Origin: Trichoderma breve
Taxonomy: Eukaryota > Ascomycota > Sordariomycetes > Hypocreales > Hypocreaceae
DNA: 64,000 nt
NCBI RefSeq assembly: GCF_028502605.1
Contig: NC_079235.1
Location: 4,464,001-4,528,000 of the forward strand
Direction of reading: 5' to 3'
The notes beneath the pieces are model-generated. The model was not told where the DNA came from, ran no database searches, and worked only from the letters and a program-made list of their open reading frames with translations. Both the position numbers and the translations under genes were made by a program. Below, one piece after another: positions 20,734 through 32,013 of the stretch. How positions within the stretch are numbered: the stretch's first letter is position 1; every line of letters starts with the position of its first letter.

Positions 20734-23700
20734 TTAGACCCCTAATCTCGTTGAGAATTCGGCATTGAGATCAAAAGCATTCATTTGGTCCGGATCGGAA
20801 GTTAACACATTCACGCCGTCCATGAAATCAAGAGTATTGTTATTCGGATGAGCATCTGGGATAAAGTCGTTGTTTGTTGTGTGCCAGAGCACATGCATTG
20901 CTTTAAAAGTCTCCAGCAGCTTCGGATCATCAGCCGCAGTGCGCTCAACGCCTAGTATTTCGCGTGCTTTGGCGCGTAAGTCATCGTCCGAAGGAACATA
21001 AAGGTTCTTCATGCAATCTTCAATATAGGCGTTCAGGCCGTCCTCGAGTTCGCGTGAGCAAAAAACAGAAGGAGGAAATTGGTATTCTCCCTCACAGAGG
21101 GCGCGGACATAGCGCTCGGCCGTGTCTTTGTTGACGTTGTAGAATCGGTGATCAATAAGTACAGACGCTTCATCGGCAACTTCTATTACTTTGCCAGGCT
21201 TTGGTTTGAGATACGGCGGCGTCAATCCCGTTCCACCGTCCGTCACTCTCCATGGTCGAGGAGGCCCGTTCAATGGTAAACCGTTCGCGTTGTCCGCAGC
21301 AGTAATACCGACATCACGCTTGAAGCGAGCCAGCCACTCGACATTATCCGCAGCAGTTTGATTCCATGGGTCGTCATCGTCATAAATTATCCAGCGAGCT
21401 TGATACTGGATTTCTTCGTCGGTAGGAACCTAAAATGTGTCAGAAGAAGTCTTGGGATTTAACTATAAGAGATCAGATGGATGAAAGGGTTGGAAACATA
21501 CGTGTTGCAGTGGGTTATTTGAGCTTAGACAGCTTGTTACAAATCGGGTGAGTTCTTTTTCCAACCTCCCATAACAGTTGGCGTCGCTCAAGAAATACCG
21601 TAATGGTTGGTGGTGTGAGGGGTGCGAGTTGGCAGAGTGCGGCGTTTCCGTAAGGCCTGGTAGATAATCGTTCGTATCCATAGGCGATGTGCAACCAATA
21701 GCTTCATCTGGGACGCCCCAGTGTAATGCTTTGGGAGATGGGGAGGCAGCAGTTTTGGTGTCTTTGGCCCGATGGGTTGAGGTCAAGTCTCCTGACTCGT
21801 GAGCTGCTATTAGGGTATCATCAAGCGAAACCAGGAGATCATTATGCTCTTCGGAGGCACCAAGGTCGCTCAGTTCACCCAAGATGGTCTGATTGCCATC
21901 ACCAGGTATGATGACATTCGATTCGAATTGCATTTCACCCCCCAGTATTACTGTGCCGGGAATCTGTGATGCACTGATACCACCTAATGAGTCTTGTTGC
22001 AGCACTGAGAGATGATGCTCGCCGTTGGTTATGATGTCTTGAACACCTGGTTGCATATGTCCATATAATGTGTCGGCATTTGAGAGGAGGCCCGCGCGGC
22101 GTTTGAAGGCTGAAAGCCAGTCGGACGAAGAATTGATCAGGAATTTGAACCATTGAACGGCCTCTTTGCATTTAAAATTGGACTTTGGTTCAACGTCATC
22201 TAGGATTTTGCATGCTTGAAATTGCAGCTCAGCATCCGTGGGTGTTTGGCCTGCGGCCTGTCTGGACTTGACATATCGCAACAAAAGCTTTTCCTTTTCG
22301 TCTCCAACCGTGCTCATGTCGGCATGTGTAGTCTTGGATGTCTTCATCTTCTCTATCTGTGATGTCCAGCTCGTAATCCCAGATGCACGGTAGAGTTCCT
22401 CCTGTGTCATATGATTAGACGGCTTGTGGAGCATGATAAGATCGCGAAACCAAGAGATGTCAGGCCCTGAAAGCGAAGTATCTTCCGTATCAACTTTCTG
22501 TACAACTCTCTGCGCTTCAATGAGTAGCTGGTCATCTGTGGCCGCCATGCCCGCCACGGTCCGCTTGTTGATATAGTCAATCAACCACAGTTTAACATGA
22601 TCTTCCAATGTTTTGCCGTGTCTTACTTCATCTTTGGAAGCTTCGAACGGGTCAAGAGTATTCCGTTCATGGTGGATGAGATCTGAGCTGTGTGTTAACC
22701 TTTTTCGGTGGCTTCTTGGACGAATCGAGCAAACTTACAAGGTGGCATTCCATTTTCGACAATCTTCAGGATCTCTCCCTGGAATCCCCAGTCACCCTTC
22801 CAATCTGCCATGGATTTCCCCATTTTGAAATGCTGAGCAAGATGGCCAACACGTGAGTCCCAAGAATACAATATGATGCCACAAAAGCCACATCTGGATC
22901 GTACAGCCGGTGTGTCTACTTTCCAATCACTCATTGGCCATTTTTGGAACTTGGCATCGTGAACGATGCTTAGATGCTGGCGCAAGTGATCTTTCCTGAA
23001 AAAGGTCTTTTCTGCGTCTGGTCTTCCATGGCACACAAAGTCATTGTGCTGTTCGGCATGCTCCGGCGAAGGATTCTTCAATCCGCAGTACACACATGCC
23101 AGGCAATCCCATTCGGTGCAAAACTGAATTGGTCCGTTTGGTGAACAGACCCACTGTTCAAGGGATAAATGCAGCGATTTTTCGTGTCTTTGCCAATCAT
23201 GCTTTGTTTTAAACGTTTCGGTGCAGAATGTACACTGGTATTTATGGACGGACGGAAGTATGGTGGAAATATCAACGGCCTTGGGGATCTGGCGGCGCCG
23301 GCGCCGTCTTCCGCGGCTTTTCAACGAGTAGAGAGACTCCAAAGACTCGCGAGATTTGTGAGAAATAGCCGAGCTCTGCGATTCGTTACCTGAATGCGAT
23401 GTTTTTGAACTGCCAGCGGACGAGAGGCGATCGATAGAGCCCGGCAGCCTATCATCCATATCCTTGTAATTGGCTGACGCAGCGCCAGTTCCATCTGGGA
23501 ACCCTGCAGATGAGACTGCAGAAGCGATGGCAGTGATGGAAGCAGGTTCCTGATCCGGAGGAGAGTGTCTCCATCGCTCCATGGGACTCATGCCCCTCGT
23601 CATTGTAGTCTTCTTTTGAGGAATGTCGATAGCGTTGTTGAGTTGGCCCGGACTTGATGAGGTAGACCGAGGAGCTCGTACTTTTCCTCGGCGGCGTGCG

Positions 23701-24233
23701 TTGGCGACCCAAGTACTGATTTGCGTTTTGTTCAGGCCCGTCTGACGAGCAAGATTTTCTTTTTCTTCATTATTGGGATAAGGGTGACGATGGTTGGATA
23801 AGAGCCAGTTCCTAAGAATCCGAAGTGCCTCTCGAGAGAATCTAGCACCAATCTTGGGGGTGGTATCCAACCCCCCAGTCGAGTCCTCGCCTAACGAATC
23901 ATTTCCTGTGAAACTGGACTCCGATCTGCTATAAGAGCTCTCTGAGAGCTGCTGTAACTGATCCTGATGTTCATTGCCAGCAGCCCCAAAGTCGGCGAGG
24001 GACTCCAGGGGTTCCAATACATTCATGGGTGCTCCCATGTTAGACGGCAAAGTACAATTTCTTTTTGCCTCAATACAAGGCTTGCAGCCACCCAGATTGA
24101 TAGTCTCTGGAGTCACCTGACAATGAATATGCTCCTTGACGCAATATTCACATGACTCGTTTGGGACAGCGGCGTCCGTGTCCTCCATGCCACCAGAGAA
24201 ATCTATAAAGTCATCAGGGTTCATCATTGCCAT
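20734..24233 (-). CDS. Zn2Cys6-homeobox-C2H2 multi-domain regulator
   Basis: Three exons (24233-22739, 22682-21502, 21429-20734) total 3372 nt, 1123 residues, phases closing. Near residues 28-60 lies a cysteine cluster with spacing C-x2-C-x6-C-x11-C-x2-C-x6-C, as in Gal4-type zinc clusters. A TALE-type homeodomain follows at about 130-182 (ALRILRNWL, HPYPNNEEKENLA, ISTWVANARRR). At about 330-450 are C2H2-like fingers (YQCTFCTETF..H..H) and further Cys/His pairs, after an Arg-rich stretch (RGRRRRRR). The C-terminal half has two repeated blocks with YIxxRxAAGxxPTDxxL-like text, and exon 3 carries another (VPTDEEIQYQARWIIYDDDDPWNQT). Protein is presumably nuclear. The long C-terminus may bind DNA or partners. 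Three kinds of putative DNA-binding module in one chain is unusual. Confidence 0.88.
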
Positions 24234-25440
24234 TTTGCAGGCCGCTTGAACGGGTATTGTTAAGTCGAGCTATGAAATCTTAGCCTTGGCAGCTTCCGTG
24301 TTTGTGAGTAATCAATCGCAGGGCGTGGTTATGTCGTGATGCAGATGATCCTTTGGAGTTGGATCGCATCGCATTCTTAGAAGCGCAGTGTTAGTAATCT
24401 TGATCAATTGTAGGGCGTGATGGCAACGCTTCCCATTGGACGCAGCCGACTGGGCTGAATTACCCCGCCAAGATTCAGTTGCACTACTGTTAGCGTTTGA
24501 AAGGCGGGAGTCATTGAACTCAATTATAAATGTCAGCTCTGCTACCCAGAACTTTCTAAACGCTTGAGGGAGGCATCAGCTTTCTCATAATAACTCTAGA
24601 CCGAATACAAAACCGCGACTGATCATATAAGCAAGTGAAGTCTTGATTTCAAAGACTGACACTATCTCCATACTATTACAAAGCACATCTCCTGGCGACT
24701 ATACTAGATAACAAGAAGCTTGTGATGAACCGAGGCAGAAGCTGGGGATGAAGATTTTCATGCGCTTATGCAAGAGCTCGAAGCAATGAAAGACACAGCG
24801 ATACAAAATCCTGAACCAATGCATTAAACAACTTGACTACGTGTACCTATTCGCTACTTCCCGAAATCAGTATGCTCTATTGGCGGGCTATACCTTGCAC
24901 GCAAAGGCTTTATTAGCGTATTGCCATAACCATCAGAGTTTATCCACCAGACTTGAATTCGCAATAGACTTCTATATGTAGCCTATATCCTCTCTACATT
25001 GAGCCTTGAAACGAGATGTCGAAGGTGTGTGAAATGTTTCAAAACAAGCAGTTTTAGACAAGTAAGACATGCGGTGTGGATACTTTGTATCCGTAAGCTA
25101 GGCGTACATTTACTCGTTTTTTATAAGAAAAATAAGAGACGACCGCGCACAGCAAGTGGGCGATGTCTCAAGATGTTACACCTACGAGTACATGACACAT
25201 GGAGAGTGGGCTCGAAATTGATTTGTTGGTTACTAAATCTAAATGAATCTGGGCATACATTATCATGCCATATTTGTCCGCCCTCTCCAGCGGTAAGTAG
25301 TAAAAAATAGAATGCAACAGGCGGTCGATATAGACCAAATGCGGAATCTGATATGCCCACATAGACGAGTGAGGGGGGAAGCTCACCGTAGAAGCCAGTG
25401 GCAAAATGTTGAATATAGGACTGGGGTTGAAAAGAACCAG
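24234..25440. other. Intergenic region
   Basis: 1.2 kb between the 5' end of the homeobox regulator and the repeat block at the 3' end of GTP cyclohydrolase I. It holds the regulator's promoter. Short frames near 25000-25440 on both strands show no domain. Confidence 0.5.
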
Positions 25441-25556
25441 CCTCAATGACGGTTAACGTTGGTTACCATCCTCAATTGCGGTTGACGTTGATTACCAGCC
25501 TCAATGGCGGTTGACGTTAGTTACCAGCCTCAATGGCGGTTAACGTTGATTAAGCT
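25441..25556. repeat. Four-copy 29-bp tandem repeat overlapping the GTP cyclohydrolase stop codon
   Basis: Four contiguous 29-bp units (25441-25469, 25470-25498, 25499-25527, 25528-25556) share the pattern cctcaatggcggttgacgtt followed by (g/a)(a/g)ttacca. The last unit contains the stop codon and final codons of the minus-strand GTP cyclohydrolase I gene, so the repeat grows out of the coding end into the 3' untranslated region. Confidence 0.85.
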
Positions 25557-26468
25557 AAGAAATTCGTTTCGCGTCTTTTCCCTGCGCTCAAAGCAGCCAA
25601 GCATGCAACTCGTGATGGTGGTGCTATTCGTCTTTTGCACTCCGCGCATGACCATGCACAGATGGCTGGACTCTATGACGACGGCCACTCCCTGGGGTGC
25701 GAGGACGTCGAAGACGGCATTGGCAATGTCTTTGGTGAGGCGTTCTTGGATTTGTAGCCGGCGGGAAAACATGTCGGCAATGCGAGGCAGCTTTGAGATG
25801 CCAATGACGTTGTTGTTGGGGATGTAGCCAATATGGACCTTGCCAGTAAAGGGCACCAGGTGGTGTTCGCAGAGCGAGAAGACATCGATGTTCTTAACCA
25901 CCACCATCTCTGAGTGGCCTTCCTGGAAGATGGCGCCGTTGACAATGTCAAATACGTTTTGCTCATAGCCTTGTGTAAAGAACATCATGGCTTTGGCGTA
26001 TCGTTCGGGTGTGGCCAAGAGGCCTTCTCGATTGGGGTCTTCTCCAACGCACTCGAGTAGAGTCTTGACAGCGCCCTTCATGCGGTCGAGCCGGGCCGCC
26101 TTTTCCTCCTCGGTTTCTTCTAACCGCTGGCGCGTGCCTACGCTGGGTCGGCTGAGGCCATCGAAATCAATGGCAGGGCTGTCCTGCCTTGATACGGATG
26201 TCGTGGCATTGCTAGAGTCTCGTTCTTTCTCTCGTTCCTCGCGGCGCTTCCGCTTCTTGTGCTTGAATACGGGCTCGTCGCGCTGATCCCGCCCAGGCTT
26301 GCTTATGCTCGAGCGTCGCACGACATGGCTCTTGGCTCCGTTTGGCAGCCCTGTGCTCTCGCTGTAGCTGCGCTTCTTGCTGCTGGATCCGTCGTTGTTT
26401 TTGCGTTTCTTTTCGCTGGCAGACGAGCCGGGCGAATCTCGGCCTTCGGTCGGCGATGGAGGGGCCAT
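25530..26468 (-). CDS. GTP cyclohydrolase I
   Basis: A single-exon gene encoding 312 residues from the ATG at 26468. The catalytic half (about residue 125 onward) is a typical GTP cyclohydrolase I, with [20 protein letters not shown], the zinc-binding [36 protein letters not shown] and TSCMLGCF. The enzyme converts GTP to 7,8-dihydroneopterin triphosphate, the first step of folate and tetrahydrobiopterin synthesis, and acts as a homodecamer in the cytosol. The first 120 or so residues are a Ser/Lys/Arg-rich extension with a basic [16 protein letters not shown] stretch that might act in localisation or regulation. The C-terminal codons lie in a 29-bp tandem repeat. This is very likely an essential housekeeping gene. 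Confidence 0.96.
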   Translation of the reverse strand: MAPPSPTEGRDSPGSSASEKKRKNNDGSSSKKRSYSESTGLPNGAKSHVVRRSSISKPGRDQRDEPVFKHKKRKRREEREKERDSSNATTSVSRQDSPAIDFDGLSRPSVGTRQRLEETEEEKAARLDRMKGAVKTLLECVGEDPNREGLLATPERYAKAMMFFTQGYEQNVFDIVNGAIFQEGHSEMVVVKNIDVFSLCEHHLVPFTGKVHIGYIPNNNVIGISKLPRIADMFSRRLQIQERLTKDIANAVFDVLAPQGVAVVIESSHLCMVMRGVQKTNSTTITSCMLGCFERREKTRNEFLSLINVNRH

Positions 26469-28385
26469 TGGCGCACGCTGGCGGGCTTCGCAGCAGCAAA
26501 GCCTCGATCTTGGATGGAATGGCCTTTGCTGGGACTTGCGACGACAATCGAGGCGATGCGTTGTGGTGACAGACGCAGGTGAGGCCGAGGTGGAAAAAAA
26601 GTGAGAAGCCCAGGATGTGTCAGACCAGACGCTGCACGGCCGGTCTTTTTAAAGATCCGCCGTTGGTCTGTCCTACAGGCCCGAGTAGAGCGCCTCTAAA
26701 AAAAAAAAAAAAGCCACCGAAGCGCCCGAAGCATCGGAACTATCAGTCATACCTAAGGATTACGTTGCAAGGAGGCTTATTGTGCGACAGAAGATCTTTT
26801 CGGTTGCAATTCGCGTTTCGAAAAACAATTCTACGGAATATTTACTACTATATTATTACGCCGGTAGTAACCAATGCACAGTCCAGTGATGCAGAAAATG
26901 CGGCCCGCCGTTGAGGGGACCCGAGACCGCTGCTGCAAGTACACCAACTGAGACTCCTGGGCAACCAATTGCATTTACCAATTGGAGTCATCACATGCAG
27001 TCTAATGCCATGCAACTGCAGAGCGCTATCGGTGAATAATATTGGGGGACACACAAGTACCGAGACTGGTCACAACTGCTCGGCCATAAACAAAGCCATC
27101 GATTGATCCCTTCAGTGATACTTCTAAAAGGAAACAAATGCATTCATCCTCCCGATATACGGGTTCCTACTTGCTTCAGGTATAGTGGCCTGAGACTAGC
27201 AGAAAATTTCCATTTATGTGTTTGTGCTCGCCAGGTACCTAGTAGAGTCTGTCATCGGGTTTGGAGCTCAGCGATAGCACCACCGAAGAAGTCCGAAGAG
27301 GACAGGCCTCGCCAATCAAAATAGAACAATGGGATGCTTTTCATGTGTGAAGAATGAATTTACTTGTACAAGCTCTCAGGTTGTTACTACTACAAAAATA
27401 GATCGAAATACTGTCTCTCCATTCCCAAGTGCCACTGCAATTGTTGGTAGCATTACGGAGGAATACGTACGGGTACATCCTTCACATCCCCGCCACGATC
27501 CTTGCATGTGTCACAAGCCCCCGAATGGAAGCAGCCGAATGAAACAAAAACGACCCAGTCTAGCCGCTCTGTGTACCCACAAGCAACTAACTGGAAATTT
27601 AGTACTGGAACCACGGCTCAGTCCTCTAACCTTTGAACTCTGAACGAGGCGGATAGCAAACAAAATATGTTGAGTCAGTGAAAGTGCCCTAGGTTAGTAT
27701 ATCCTAGCAGGAAGAAGCACAAAACTTTTTCATGTTGGTTGGCCGTGAAAGCTTACCTATAGACAATCGATAAGCCACACCGTCACAAGCTGTCCCGATG
27801 TCGCCCTTCCTGAATGAGTCTGGTACAATCGACATACTAGTTATAACGCGATATTAATGGAAAGGAAAGAAATCCATGGATTCAGTCCCATGAGCCATGG
27901 ATTCAATTCTTCCTCTTTATACTTTTCTTCGTCTGCATTCTTGATAAACCTAGTAACACGAAGTATATATATGCGCAAAGAAGAATAGAGAAGCACCTGT
28001 TAATATAAACAAACACCCGGCCGGTCGGTATGAATCCAGCTAGCAGTACATTCTTACAGGGCAGCTTATGCTGTCACGGAAAGCAATGACATACGAGCAA
28101 TATGCTTCTCTAACCTGCGACTAACGGTTATCATTTTCTGTCTGCTTATGCGCTTTCTATGCCAAGTGTGGCGCGAATTTCATGACCTGCCGATGCGATT
28201 CTGTCAAACACAGCCCGCAGTCAGGTGACGCTGCCAAGCCGTATTGCGAAGCTGTCATAATTGCACATACGTCACCAAAGTGGAATCGATAGTGATGAAA
28301 GCTTCAACTCAGATCTCTCAAAGCCGCGACATACCATCTACTATCTCCAAATACCACAGTCAATCCCCCTTACAATTAGCACAAA
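26469..28385. other. Intergenic region (1.9 kb)
   Basis: Lies between the divergent GTP cyclohydrolase and GH16-like genes. It contains a 15-base A run at 26698-26712 and a short direct repeat ccatggattca near 27875 and 27895. No gene is supported; frames of 70-110 codons near 26579-27643 lack domains. Confidence 0.5.
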
Positions 28386-29375
28386 ATGCCTTGGAAAGAT
28401 CAGCTCAATAAATTTAAACAAGAATTGAACCATTTAGTCGCCGAACCGAAAGCGGCATCACAGCCACCACCCGTACCGCCTCATCCGCCATCTGGGCCGC
28501 CGTTCCGTGGTGAGGTCTATTGGAAGCCGCAGTTTCATCCCAATGTTCCCGTCAACCATGAGTGGGACGCAAAGCTAGGTAATGGGCCGGATGGATGGGG
28601 AAATCATGAGCTGCAGTTTTACACTGCCGAGCCGCAGAATTCCTTCCAGTAGGTCATAGCCAGAGATTACACTCGAAAAGACGACGACTGCAGAAGGGTC
28701 CATGGTCCTAACATCATTTGCAGCACTCCCGAAGGCATGCTAGTGCTCCGAGCCCTTGCAAACAACTCTGCCCCTTCACCAGAGCAGCGTTTTACATCAG
28801 CGCGCCTTGTCAGCAAGCAGACTTTGGCCCGCGACAAAGGTGTTCTATCAGCAACCATTTTATCTCCTTGTGCTGAGGGCATTTGGCCCGCCTTCTGGCT
28901 TCTGCCCAAAGAGCCATTCTCCTGGCCGACCGACGGTGAGATTGACATTGCCGAAACGTGGAACGGAGATCATGAGAATCGGACTTGCCTTCATTGGGGA
29001 CACCACCATGAACCACAGAAACATCGAGTTCTGGGCTCTCGCATTCCTGACATGCACTGCCGTCCTATACGATATGATTTTGCTTGGGAGCAACCAAACG
29101 GCGTACCCGGCCAAGGAAGGATGATCTGGTACATCGACGGCAGACCAGTGATGAAGGGAGAAGTTCCAAGTGGTACTCGTCCTCTTCGAGACATGACCAT
29201 TTTGCTAAATGTGGCTATCGGCGGGAACGTGTGTGGCGGAAAAACTCCTCGGGATGGTTACTATGATATGGTTGTTTACAGCCTCTCCATGGCCAGTGAG
29301 CTTGAATACGGAGGATGGGGAAGGTTTGAGCAAGACTGGCATCATCCCTCCGTGCCATTGGGAAACACATACTAG
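28386..29375 (+). CDS. GH16-family glucanase-like protein, no signal peptide
   Basis: Two exons (28386-28648, 28724-29375) split by a 75-bp intron (GTAGGT donor, TTGCAG acceptor) give 304 residues. After a charged N-terminus and a proline-rich linker (PPPVPPHPPSGPP) comes a jelly-roll GH16 domain with WDAKLGNGPDGWGNHELQFYT, the catalytic signature GEIDIAETWNG (two glutamates flanking the aspartate), GIWPAFWLLP and LNVAIGGNVCGG. GH16 enzymes cut beta-1,3(4)-glucans or transfer glucan chains. There is no N-terminal hydrophobic signal, so the predicted protein would be cytosolic or secreted unconventionally. It converges with a GH55 gene 228 bp away. An upstream exon with a signal peptide cannot be fully excluded, but the ATG context and short leader favour this start. 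Confidence 0.88.
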
Positions 29376-29603
29376 AGGCTTTCAACATGGAGGCCTTTTT
29401 GAGAATTTCTTTCGTTTAGCAGGGCTTTTCTAACCATCGCATATAATCACATCAAAGAGGGTCAAGTAGATGCTGATTTAACTTCAATTGTTAAGTGCTA
29501 TATACAGGGTTATATACAGTATTCTATGACTGTATAGATTTTTTTCAAGTGAGATACATCAGAATTGAGACAGTTTCATCTGTCATGCACCGACAAGGCC
29601 AAA

Positions 29604-32013
29604 TTAAGACTGGCTGGCAATGTTGGCAATCAGGGTCTGCCAAGATCCACCATATCCGTCGTTGCCACCGTTGCCGAACTCTGCGCCGCTGGGCAGTCTC
29701 ATGGTCTCTCCGACGTTGGGTCCAGCGGTAAAGCCAAAGAGCTTAGAGTTGGACACAGCAGTCTGGATGTAGTTCATGATGCCCTGGTCGACGTGGGTCA
29801 AGCTGTTGAAGTTCCAGCTACCAGCAGCGTAGTGGAAGATGTTGCTGTTGCTACCAGTGTAGTACTGAGCAAGACCCATGCGGCAGACAGTGTCACCGCC
29901 ACCGCACCAGGAGAAGTTGGGGTCAGAGGCAATGGCGTTGAAGGGCTGGCCGACAAGATCAGCACCGTTGTTGCCCTGGTTGTAGTTGGTCTCAGACTGG
30001 AAGAGGGTGACGAGGACGTTGGCGGCGTTGTGGAAAGACAGCTGGAAGAGCCAGTTGTGCTCGGATCCAAGACCAGTCAACCAGGTACCGGCAGTAGCCT
30101 CAACGAGGACACCACCCTTGACGGCGCTTCGAGTGCCCTTGCCGCTCTGGTCAGAGGCGTGGTCAGCGACCCAAGACCAGAAGTTGTCGATATAGGCGGA
30201 AGAACCAGCAGCAAGGTGAAGACCGAGGTAAGCAGCCTTGCAGTTGTTCTCGTTCTGGCAGTTGATGGAGGTGTCACGGGTGCCACCAATGGTGTTGAGA
30301 GAGTTGAAAACAGCGACATCACCGGGGTTGTTACCGGCCATGTTGATTCTCAGCAGAATGGCACCAGCGAGGGGCTCGTTGACGGTGAATCGGATGTCCT
30401 GGATGTGAGCAACACCCTTCTGACCGGGGGTGCTACCGATCTGAACAACAGGGGTAGGGTTGGTCTCGGAAGAGAAAGCACTGCCAGATCCGGAAATGGT
30501 AGACCAGGCCTCACCGTACAGCTCGGTTCCGGGAGGGATGGTGATGGTGGAAGTGACAATGTAGATACCGAAGGGCAGGTAGGCAATCTTGCCCTGGCTG
30601 GCGGCGGTGTTGAGAGCAGCCTGGAGAGAAGCTGTGTCATCGGTGAAGCCATCTCCCTGCAGGGTGTGTCCGCCGTTCTGGTTGGGGTCCTTCAGGTTGA
30701 CAACGTTGGCAACAGTCTTGTCGGCATACTGGGGAGCGTTGATGACGGGGTATTTGCCTCCGGGAGCAAGCGCTGCAGGCCTGTTCACTGCTTGAGCAGT
30801 AGGGTTGGTCACGTAGGTAGGGTTGGTACCACGGGTGTTGCCCCAGACGTAGGTTCCGATGCTGGTAACACCACCGACCTTGGAGGCACCGCCAACGACG
30901 ACCATGTTGGAGTTGGTGGTGTCCTTTTGGATGTTCTCAATCATGAAGTTGGGGAAGCTGGGGACACTGGTGAAGAAGTCACCAGAGTTCTGGCTGACAC
31001 CGTCGATGACAGCGACCCAGGGGTTTCCAGAGTTGAGGACAATACAGCGGCCGACGGTGTTACAGGTAGGGGCGAAGATGCTGATGGTGTTGCCGCCGTC
31101 AATGTAGATACCGTTGGTGCAGTCAGTGAAGGACATGCCCTTGATCTGACCCTGTTGGTGGCCATTCCAGTGCAGACCAATGTTACCGAAGCTGAAGTGG
31201 ACGTCGGAGATGGAGATGGTAGATCCTCCATTGACGAGCATACCAGTGTGAATGCCCTGGGGCATGTTAATCTTGACATTAACCAGAGCGCAGTTCTGGG
31301 CAACAGCCCAGCTCAGAGCGACGAAGCCGCTCTGGCTAGTGACGGCAGTGGTGTCCAGAATGACGTTCTTGACTGTAGAAACCGTAGTGTTAATACTTTG
31401 AACTATTCTTTGCAATGCAGCGCGTACGTACTCATGACCGAGAAGTGGGTTTCACCACCAGAGCCACCGCAAGGGTGGTTGGAGCCATCGCCCTGACCAC
31501 CAACGATGAGGTAGTTGCCGTTGAAGCCAGAAGCCGCCTTGATGGTGGGAGGGTTGGCAGCATCACCGATGATGACGGTGTCAGTGTCAAGGAAGATGGT
31601 GCTTCCAATGGTGTAAGTTCCTATTATGAAGCCGTTAGAACATTGTTTCACAGCACGAGAAGTCTATTCATCGACTAACCTGGAGGCAGGTAAATGACAC
31701 GAGGCTCTCCAGCCAGGTAGCAGTTGTCTCTGGCACCCAGAGGTCCATCAGAAGTGATGGCACTGACGAAACCGTTGGCATCGCCAGAGTTCACCGTCTT
31801 GTAGACGGGGTAGTTAAAGTCCTGAGCTCCATTGCTGGAAAACAGGTTGGGGACATAGCCTCTGACGGCTCCCGTGGTGTGGTCAATGTTTGGCAAAAAC
31901 CATGATGAACCGCTCTGCCTCTCCTGAAGCGAGGCGGCCGGGCTTTCAGTTGGCAGAGCCCAAGAGAGGGATGACAACAGGGCCACGGAGCCCAAAAGGG
32001 AAAAGGACTTCAT
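29604..32013 (-). CDS. Secreted GH55 beta-1,3-glucanase
   Basis: Three exons (32013-31680, 31620-31432, 31372-29604) give 2292 nt, 763 residues, with all phases closing. The start is the ATG encoding MKSFSLLGSVALLSSLSWALP, a clear signal peptide, with a short propeptide ending in ER. Two right-handed beta-helix halves follow: the first with NYPVYKTVNSGDAN and PRVIYLPPGTYTIGSTIFLDTDT, the second with DGFTDDTASLQAALNTAASQGKIAYLPFGIY, the tandem layout of GH55. Enzymes of this family release glucose or laminaribiose from beta-1,3-glucan and act in cell-wall turnover, nutrition and mycoparasitism. The neighbouring GH16-like gene also fits beta-glucan metabolism. The GC-rich coding sequence leaves long spurious frames on the opposite strand. 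Confidence 0.95.

Noticed and set aside
26698..26712. 15-base A run as a retroposon tail
   Set aside because: No target-site duplication or adjacent element sequence is visible; simple slippage is enough to explain it.
29565..31496. 643-codon plus-strand open frame
   Set aside because: It runs antisense to the GH55 gene and reads as low-complexity Val/Gly/Asp sequence, a typical mirror of GC-rich codons. The minus-strand frame has a signal peptide and conserved motifs.
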